Source of the DNA: Trichobilharzia regenti
Taxonomy: Eukaryota; Platyhelminthes; Trematoda; Strigeidida; Schistosomatidae
Length of the DNA stretch: 64,000 nt
Direction of reading: 5' to 3'
NCBI GenBank assembly: GCA_944472135.2
Contig: OX235264.1
Coordinates: forward strand, 122,541,809-122,605,808
Below the pieces are notes generated by a model. The model saw only the letters and a program-made list of their open reading frames with translations. It had not been told where the DNA came from and searched no databases. Position numbers and translations under genes: made by a program. Of the stretch, positions 57,250 to 64,000 are shown piece by piece; within the stretch, counting starts at the first letter, position 1; every line of letters begins with the position of its first letter.

Positions 57250-57610
57250 TACGTAGCTTAATACTATGCACAGTAACTGACGCGGGACAACGGAAAACAG
57301 TTGGGCCAAGAGATTATTTGTTATTCAAGCGATAACGAATCATATTTAAAATGGTTAGTCACTGCTAAAGTCTATAAGTAGACGTTAATTTAGCATACAA
57401 CAGTACTTCTTATCGTATTTCTTCAATCTTCTGCCGACCAGTACACAATTAGACGATGACACCTTTCTTGTCTTCCACCAAATGGAGACCAGGTACGAAC
57501 AAACAAACTAGCGAATGTTCACCAACATTAATAAAGGTAGTAAGAAATGCGATGCGTATTTTCGGACATATTTGTTGGTATTAGTCAGGGTATAAAATCA
57601 GTTGAACAAG
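57250..57610. other. unassigned DNA
   Basis: No feature was recognised. Confidence 0.4.
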
Positions 57611-57616
57611 TGTTTT

Positions 57617-58215
57617 AAAATTATAATAATAATAATAATCACAGCTTTATTTCAAACAGTATTTGTAGTACAGGTATGGAATTTTTAGCGTGCATTACAA
57701 TATATTGCATCTAAGATTTTCAAATCAAAAAACAACACCCAAAAAACAGATAAGGAAAACAGCGTTGCGTTTACATTTTAAATAATGCACCACAGGATAT
57801 AAAGTATAAAATTGGTGTGTAATAGAAGATGAGAACAACAGTGTAATAGTAACGGGGAAACGAAAACAAATTCTAATGGGACTATTAGTTAGAGTGCCAC
57901 AATGAGTTAATCGTGTCATACCTAACGGATTGCTTATCACATAACAGCTGTGTCAGATATGGTATTGTGGAGTTTTTGTACTTGGTAGTCCTAGCATATA
58001 GCATCCTATAGCTGCTGCTTCTAGTTCTACCAGATGAAATGCAAGGAGATAGTTGCGTATAGAGAGGATGCTCGGGGTCCGACAATATTGTATTCGCTAG
58101 TTTCTTACATGACATAATATGTCTATCCACAAGAGTGTTAACTAGTGGTTAACGATATGCCACTTGCCCTACTAACGGCTTTTAGTGCCTGCCCTTCTCA
58201 GCAAAGCGAAGTCTT
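57617..58215 (-). mobile_element. CR1/jockey-like LINE C-terminus and 3' end
   Basis: The minus frame 57885-58130 reads MSCKKLANTILSDPEHPLYT, QLSPCISSGRTRSSSYRMLY and NSTIPYLTQLLCDKQSV and then stops. The 3' UTR continues to an AATAAAGCTGTGATTATTATT tail at 57617-57660. Positions 57637-57691 are the part resembling the tRNA-headed SINE tail. Confidence 0.72.
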
Positions 58216-58595
58216 TCTTAAGTAGTCCAGGAATTAAAATTAAAATTAGGAAACAATGAATAATTTAATGTAAAACAATTAGTCCCTTTTATAAATTTTG
58301 ATAGCGTTATTAGAAGACGGATAAATTGTGATCATGATGCATGCACAAACGAAAAAAACCATATAAATTATTGAAGACTTTTAAAGAAATCCAAAAGTTG
58401 CACACTGACTTATATCTATAATTGTATATATGGTTGAATTTACATACCCAAGTTGACGTAAGTCAGTTAGTCTGTGGTTTCGATGTCATTTTTGTTAACT
58501 GTTTTTTGACAGTGACACTGCTGCTACGTTTTCTTTATTGTTGTTGCCGCCACACTTCCTATGGTGATTTTTTTCACTTTGCTAGTGTTGTTCGG
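58216..58595. other. unassigned DNA
   Basis: No feature was recognised. Confidence 0.35.
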
Positions 58596-58599
58596 ATTG

Positions 58600-59045
58600 C
58601 TTCGTTCAACCCCTACAACTTTCATGGTCTTAATCCCTCTATGCTAAAGTATAGTAATCACTAAGCATGTTTTGTGGCTCTACCAATTTTTTTTTTCATT
58701 TTGTCTATTCAATTTGTATACCCTTCCTTTATTACGTCAATTTCTACTACTAATACTATTATTTCTTTGAAAGATCCCTGGTAGTATTTAACTCCTTCCA
58801 CTTGTCACTGTAAATCAGTTCTGCTTTTTTAATGTTTAATTTTATGTTGTCAGACTTCACACAATGTTACGTAACGTTTTTATTTTGTTCGATTTTTCTA
58901 CTTATCCTATAATTGCAGACCCCTTCCAAGTTCTATACATCCTATGAACTATTTTTAATATTTTAATAACTCCCATTGTAGCATTAAGAACATTATATAC
59001 AGCGAGAAGATTTTTTCGACGAATTTATTATCAAGTTGTACAAAC
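58600..59045 (-). mobile_element. PLE terminal region (third family), inverted copy of 49.6-50.1 kb
   Basis: Reverse complement of the interspersed stretch at 49950-50150, preceded by a block like 59580-59680 ('tataggattagtag'). Confidence 0.52.
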
Positions 59046-59177
59046 GTTTGTGTAAACATATGGTTTTGAACAGAAAAACTATATCCAGTGAGGGAATTAG
59101 ATCAAAAGTATGAACACATGAAATAATAATAATAAAATAGTAGTAGTAGTGTGAAATGCAATTAAGATATTTGTTTC

Positions 59178-59410
59178 AGGATTTCATGATGAGCTGACAT
59201 TAGTTAGAGAACCCTTGGAAAACCTGGGAGTACTGGACAGCTATTTCGTCCTAGTTTGGGACTCTTCAGCAGTACGCACCCGCCCAGGACCTTCCGGTTA
59301 CAAGGCGAGCTCGTATACCATTAGGCCACTGGGACCCGATCCAATGGTCCTTGAATTCTAACTTTTGCCAATTCACGACATAGCGCGACCGCTAGCGATT
59401 GTCTTCGGCG
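59178..59410 (-). mobile_element. hammerhead-bearing tRNA-derived SINE, complete ribozyme
   Basis: The best ribozyme of its family in the window. On the minus strand, from right to left: tRNA-like head near 59300-59350 (A box TGGCCTAATGG), then at 59230-59275 GTACTG, CTGAAGA, GTCCCAAACTAGGAC, GAAAT, AGCT, GTC, CAGTAC. Stem I is perfect (6 bp), stem II GTCC/GGAC closes, and the CUGANGA core is complete. The only consensus departure is U after GAAA, where C would be expected to pair with G. Confidence 0.78.
59230..59275 (-). ncRNA. type I hammerhead ribozyme
   Basis: 46 nt: stem I GTACTG/CAGTAC, core CTGAAGA, stem II GTCC/GGAC with loop CAAACTA, GAAA, and cleavage site GTC. Such ribozymes cleave their own transcript 3' of GUC. 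Activity is inferred from the consensus. Confidence 0.72.
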
Positions 59411-59429
59411 AGTATTTGTTCTCACACCC

Positions 59430-59542
59430 GACCAACTGTCCAGTACTCCCAGGTTTTCCAATGTTTCTCTATCTAATGTCAGCTCATGATGAAATCCTGA
59501 AATCAATCAAATCCCTACAAACCAACACTCGAATAAAATATT
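59430..59542 (+). mobile_element. 5'-truncated hammerhead-type SINE
   Basis: Starts near the ribozyme cleavage region (CTGTCCAGTACTCCCAGG) and carries the SINE 3' part. Opposite in orientation to the neighbour at 59178-59410. Confidence 0.58.
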
Positions 59543-59829
59543 TGTGATTTTAATTGTAGTTCAATGTCAAGTAGCGAAACAAGCAATGTCATATATAGAA
59601 TAATACATAAGGTGTATAGACGTTGGAAAGGGCCGCATAATTACAGGATTAGTAGGCGAATACAAAATATTGCACAACATGGTGCAAAATTTGATAAGAT
59701 AGTACAAAAAAATTTTGTATTTAGAAATACAAGTGGAAACAATTCAGAGTGGGGATAGTAATAATAATAGTAATAAGGGAAAGGTATAAAGATTAACTAA
59801 GTAAAGAAAATAAATAAATACATTTCTAT

Positions 59830-60175
59830 CCTTCTACGGCCAAGGCGGGGTTAGTCATTGTACATACTTCTTTTGCACACAATGGTCTGACTTAAAGTTA
59901 TCAGTTTCCAAGGCCTTCACTGTTTTTAGAACGCCGTAAACAAGTTAGCATGGATTCGGCAGATGATCTTAAAATCATGATTGGGGTTGTTGGCAGAGTG
60001 ACAGGAGTCGATCACGTGTTCTAGAAAGGAGACTTGCACACACTTCCTTTCTCTCTTGTAAAACTATGCAGCTGGAACATGCTCTCGTATCCATGTGGAA
60101 AGCGTCCACTGGCTACGACCAATGCACCTTACTCCACAAGAGCAGGTGAAATGATTGATTCATGTGTTATGTAAT
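59830..60175 (-). pseudogene. PLE GIY-YIG remnant
   Basis: The minus strand contains decayed pieces of the endonuclease (SIISPALVE... for the expected FTCSCG; then a conserved-position IGRSQWTLS-like segment, GYESMFQ, and KALETDNFKSDHCVQKK). Stops and frameshifts abound. Confidence 0.5.
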
Positions 60176-60430
60176 ATTTTGTAATCGCCTACTAATCCTA
60201 TAATTATGCACCCCATCCCAACAACATATAAACATCCATCCATCTTATGAATTTTTTTATATATGACAATAATTGTTTTGATACTTGACATTTAACTGAG
60301 AATATAATCACAAACATTTTAGTTTTAATTGCATTTCATACTACTGATATTGTTATTTCATGTATTCACACATTTGATGTGATTCCTCACCGGATATAAT
60401 TTCTTAAAAACCATATGTGTATATGCGATT
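60176..60430 (-). mobile_element. PLE terminal region, inverted partner of 59.05-59.67 kb
   Basis: Matches the reverse of 59046-59175 and 59545-59650: 'ctactaatcctataattatg' and 'caccggatataa' occur in mirrored order. Confidence 0.62.
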
Positions 60431-60985
60431 GAACAGCTTATAATAAGTTCTTCGCTGAATCATTTGGTTTTTTCATTTTCTACATTCACAAAGTTTTGTT
60501 TAACAATATGTGTTTCTATGAGTGGATGACCATGATTCTAACTAGGCACTGTCTGTAGCGCAAAGCGTAGGTGTGCAGTCTCTATGGACAACGCTTTCGA
60601 TCTCACCTCGTTGCGAATATCCTCTTCGATTCCTGTGGTACACTTTACAGCTGAACTTTGGTTAACTAATTTTCGCTTGATGTTTTATTTTTGTTACGTA
60701 CAGCCTCTACAATATTAAAGAATAATAATTGTTTTCCCTGCTTTTGGAATTTTTCGTGATAGTGCGTGTATCAACGACGTTTTCTCAGCTATGCGTTAGA
60801 AGGTTGATTTCCTGCTTTCAGAACATATCCTAATAAATTTGGTTGCTGAGATATTTCTTTGAATAAGCTGATTACATAAAACGACACTGAAGCTAAGTAA
60901 AGCCAGTGTGCTAAGTGTGACTGCAATTTTTATCATATGCGTTTCTACAATCTTAACAGTGCAGTTTATACACCCGTCACATGAA
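60431..60985. other. unassigned DNA
   Basis: No feature was recognised. Confidence 0.4.
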
Positions 60986-60989
60986 TAGA

Positions 60990-61252
60990 CAAAGACAAGG
61001 GCCTACGTGAGATTCTCCGAACATGTACCAAGGAGCCACCAGTTAAAGGGACCGAATTGTTAAAGCTGTTCAATCGTCAAACACCTGATTGATACAGGAC
61101 ACCGAGTAGATGTGTTGGAATCTTTGAAAATATTTAACGGACAAAGTACCTCAAGTGTTCACAGGTTTGCTGAAGCTATAACAATAAAGCGACTGAAGCC
61201 TGACTCATGTGTTCAAAAAGAAATTGTTGTTAGCCTGCAATCATCCTGGTGA
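60990..61252 (+). pseudogene. PLE GIY-YIG C-terminal fragment
   Basis: Plus strand, one frame break: TRTYVRFSEHVPRSH, then VKHLIDTGHRVDVLESLKIF and HRFAEAITIKRLKPDSCVQK and a stop. It matches the C-terminal half of the endonuclease at 13282-13560. The YIG core is missing. Confidence 0.68.
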
Positions 61253-61745
61253 CTCGCTTCTAATTTTGTTACCCGTTCTATTCACTCCCCCCTTTCATTT
61301 TTCCCTTGAACTTCTTAAGAGATCGTTTTTTCTTGATCTTCTGAGTTCTGCTCACAATATTACATCATCAAATAGTCATCTGACCTCATGTGTACCGAAA
61401 TTTTAATCTCCTCTTAACTAATTACACAACTGCTGCAGATTTTCTTTTGTTACCACCCCACCGACACAAGTGTTAACTATTTTTTTTGCAAGAAACTTCT
61501 CTCTAACAAAATATATGTATGCGGTAACACTTTAGACACCTTGTAAGTCGCAACGTCTTATTTCACTATAACGCTCTGACAATATGCTTGCTAACGACAA
61601 AAGTTTGTTAGGATTGCAGACTTTTGTTATTTTATTGAATAATTCGGGTTGTACACAGATGAAGAGAGTCGAGGAAGTAAAATAGATCCAAATTATTCCG
61701 CGCCAGTGTTTCTTCTTTCTTTGTTTAAACATACATCTATGTTAA
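61253..61745. other. unassigned DNA, first part PLE 3' UTR
   Basis: The first ~250 bases are probably the PLE 3' UTR. No gene was recognised. Confidence 0.35.
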
Positions 61746-61749
61746 CCTT

Positions 61750-62073
61750 TCAGTATGTTGAAACAACGAGGACTAAACTGCTGATTAGGAGAGAAGTGGG
61801 AGAATATTTGTGATGGCCGGAAAATAGCAATTTATACGTTCCCCGTAAAATAGTTAAAATAATGAATTCACATAAAATCATGATTGCTACGTGAGACTGA
61901 ACAAGGACTGTACCTAGTTCCGAGATCAATACGGACGACACGAATTCCGTCTCCAGCTTTCCACTTTCCACATCTGCCAACCAACTGTGCTTCGTAGCTG
62001 ATTTGTACATTAGCATTCGAATCCTTTGGTCCAGTCTACTTTTCTCTCCCAAGTACACCCTGGCCGCTGGCAT
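61750..62073 (-). other. 107-codon open frame, unrecognised
   Basis: It reads MPAARVYLGEKSRLDQRIRM, then YKSATKHSWLADVESGKLET and EFVSSVLISELGTVLVQS before a hydrophobic tail. The first ~65 codons have coding-like composition; the rest looks like non-coding. It could be part of an LTR or LINE that I cannot place. Confidence 0.25.
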
Positions 62074-62465
62074 CTATTATGTGTAGTGAGCAATCGTATA
62101 TCAAAGACAAAGAACCATTTCATCCCTACCTTTCTATACGTCGATATTTGAGTATTTTGGGTGTATTATAACTTTTCAAATAACTGCATTTTATGTATAT
62201 ATTAACTTATGTGGACTGAATACCCTTCTGCATACAAACATGTTAGTATTTGTTTGTCCTTTTAATTTCGTGTATAAACGAACTTAACCGTTTAGTCCAG
62301 TATACATCCATGGATTCATTTTAATTCTGAAAACTTCGCATAAATTAAAACAGTTGAATTAACTTTTCTACTAACTGTCAAGGATAGAATTCCCAACATT
62401 GTTCTATATTTGACTAACACGATCGGCACACGCTCTCTGCCGATGGCATTACAACGATCTTATGC
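62074..62465. other. unassigned DNA
   Basis: No feature was recognised. Confidence 0.4.
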
Positions 62466-62469
62466 AGAT

Positions 62470-62760
62470 ATCAGCCAGCATATAACTACTCTCTGTTTAC
62501 TCAAGATCAGAAACAACAGGAAATGATGAATCCTGACACTGCTACGAGCTAAGTAACAAACTGATACCCAAGGTATATACAAACAAAGATGGAGATGAAT
62601 CGAAGAGACTTGAGTGATGTTGCAAAGCCCGCACTGCCTCAAATAAAAGACAAAATGGGGAGGAACAAATTCACTGTGGGTGTTAAGGTGACATGGCACA
62701 GATCTAATGTAGAGGAAATCGGAGCTTGTTGGGAAAAATAAAGCTGTATGAAAGGACCCT
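62470..62760 (+). mobile_element. possible worn RTE-like 3' fragment
   Basis: The order 'aagatggagatgaatcg' (RWRWI-coding in intact copies) then 'gtgacatggca' (VTWxxS) resembles the RTE C-terminal region. Weak. Confidence 0.35.
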
Positions 62761-62814
62761 AGAAGACAGAGTGCACTCATTCCTGAAACATTTTATTCTC
62801 ATACTACTGTAACA

Positions 62815-63015
62815 GTGGATGACAGAGCCAGGCAGCAGACCGTTTATTGAGAAAATTAACGGAAATTTATAGATTTTTATGAACAATATTATTAGCGTTA
62901 TTGTTAGCAGAGAAGCATCCTCTTCTAATTGGTTGTTTTCCTGCTTAAGATTATTCTGTTAACCTTTTTTACCGTTTCTTAGGCAGTCCGGCGATATATC
63001 CAACAATCTGGAATC
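62815..63015 (+). repeat. unclassified interspersed repeat (same as 44.2 and 51.4 kb)
   Basis: GCCAGGCAGCAGACCGTTTA then 'ttgagaaaat' and a TAATTGGTTGTTTTCC block. Confidence 0.5.
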
Positions 63016-63039
63016 AATCAATCTCTACTTTTACAGTTT

Positions 63040-63715
63040 TTAAGTCATGTTATCACTTAGTGTTTTGTGAGCTGCTCAGAAATCACTATGGCATTTTGTC
63101 AAGGTTGCTGAAAGTTGTGAGTATGGCAAGTGGTTTTACACGTAGTCAGCTAGTTACAATTATACTCCACAGCCACCTAAACTCAACATGTGAGAGGTGG
63201 TGTAAATCCAGCACCTCACCTCCACTCTATTCTCGAATCTCCACATCTAGCATTTCATCAGGAAGAATTCGAAGTCACTGCAAAAGGTTATCTGCTTTTG
63301 TTTACAATAAAGTACAGCAACTCAACGATACCCTGATTAACTCACTTTTTATGTGATAGCGAAAGTGTTAAGCGTAAAATCTACAACTAACTATGTAATT
63401 AGCAAAATGACTGGCTAACTGATTTTCTCCCATTTATAATCTATGGTGACACTATGTCAATCGGCTTATAATTGTGGCCATCATCATTATTATTATTATC
63501 AACATCATTTTACGCTTTCAGTGTACTTTTAACTTTATTGTCATTGAAAATAGCAAAACTGCTGCTATCATCAATCTTGGTTAGTTATACCGAGTAATAT
63601 ATTTTTTTTCACTGTTTGTTTCAGCTGTTGTCAAGTGAATCACATGTAACAGTTCCACTCTGTATAATATGAAATGTTTTAGAATAAACCATATGATTAT
63701 TATTATTACTTGTTG
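63040..63715 (+). mobile_element. CR1/jockey-like LINE C-terminus and 3' end
   Basis: Frame 63060-63356 includes GILSRLLKVVSMASGFTRSQ, CERWCKSSTSPPLYSRIS and SISSGRIRSHCKR, a diverged version of 50151-50880. The UTR ends in AATAAACCATATGATTATTA. Confidence 0.65.
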
Positions 63716-63905
63716 ATGAATGCCCGTGTTCCTCTCGGAATTCACTGAATAAAATCATAACAAAATTATAAGTTCAGGCTTACGTTGACTGTATTACAAA
63801 TTCAGTTGATCTGAAATAGCCAAAAGCGAAGTTCACTCTTTGCAAATGTACAATCAATATCATAAGAACAATATGTATGTGAAATTCACACTTCAGGCTC
63901 ATCCA

Positions 63906-64000
63906 AAGCGTCGGTAGCACATCGATTATGACTCTCGCCGACTGTTCACATGGTCCGTGGTTTGATTCCCTGCTGCACACCTGATATCATTCGTCGGCGT
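63906..64000 (+). mobile_element. tRNA-headed SINE, cut by the window end
   Basis: GCGTCGGTAGCACATCGATT (A box region), then TGGTCCGTGGTTTGATTCCC (B box). It runs off the right edge. Confidence 0.7.

Larger units (their letters stand above)
59046..59830 (+). mobile_element. PLE terminal region (third family), split by hammerhead SINEs
   Basis: PLE terminus at 59046-59175 and 59545-59830; the gap holds two SINE copies. Its inverted partner is 60180-60430. The pair brackets the minus-strand endonuclease remnant at 59830-60175. Confidence 0.6.

Noticed and set aside
61209..61406. 65-codon plus-strand frame
   Set aside because: It overlaps the PLE C-terminus in a different frame and runs into its 3' UTR.

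Overview
This 64 kb window is AT-rich animal DNA made almost entirely of old, mostly broken retroelements. I could not confidently identify a single intact host protein gene. The combination points to a schistosome or a close trematode relative: SINEs carrying hammerhead ribozymes of the SM-alpha kind, many copies of a short-3'-UTR LINE resembling the RTE/SR2 group, and several lineages of Penelope-like elements (PLEs; reverse transcriptase plus GIY-YIG endonuclease). This assignment comes from family knowledge and reading by eye, not from a search, and the species is not resolved.

Layout. 1-7.9 kb: four degraded RTE-like LINE copies (three on +, one on -) separated by unassigned AT-rich DNA. 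8.2-10.8 kb: a minus-strand PLE broken by two tRNA-headed SINEs, then a third diverged SINE and a hammerhead SINE. 10.9-12.2 kb: the 3' part of a second LINE, split by a solo LTR. 12.4-18.6 kb: PLE and RTE copies nested in one another. 19.3-20.8 kb: a 711-bp-arm inverted repeat built from two PLE 3' ends. 21.7-25.3 kb: a cluster of SINEs, a minus RTE copy and a 192-bp mini-PLE. 25.8-27.9 kb: two + RTE copies. 28.4-30.0 kb: another head-to-head PLE. 30.5-35.6 kb: retroelement tails, a possible host pseudogene and a + RTE copy. 35.8-39.5 kb: a compound PLE insertion containing the best open frame in the window (384 codons, RT plus GIY-YIG), a solo LTR and a mini-PLE. 40-52.8 kb: further PLE, RTE, CR1/jockey-like LINE and SINE debris. 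53.1-54.3 kb: the best-preserved RTE copy. 54.6-64 kb: hammerhead SINEs, head-to-head PLEs, LINE C-termini and a truncated SINE at the edge.

How the parts relate. The tRNA-headed SINE occurs with two different 3' ends. One resembles the 3' end of the CR1/jockey-like LINE and the other resembles the 3' end of the RTE-like LINE; both LINEs are present here, which suggests one non-autonomous head borrowing two LINE machineries. PLE copies repeatedly occur as head-to-head inverted pairs, and several insertions can be bounded exactly by 11-20 bp target-site duplications. The two solo LTRs have TG...CA ends and 5-bp target duplications. Stretches without an assignment are listed so that the reader knows they were examined.
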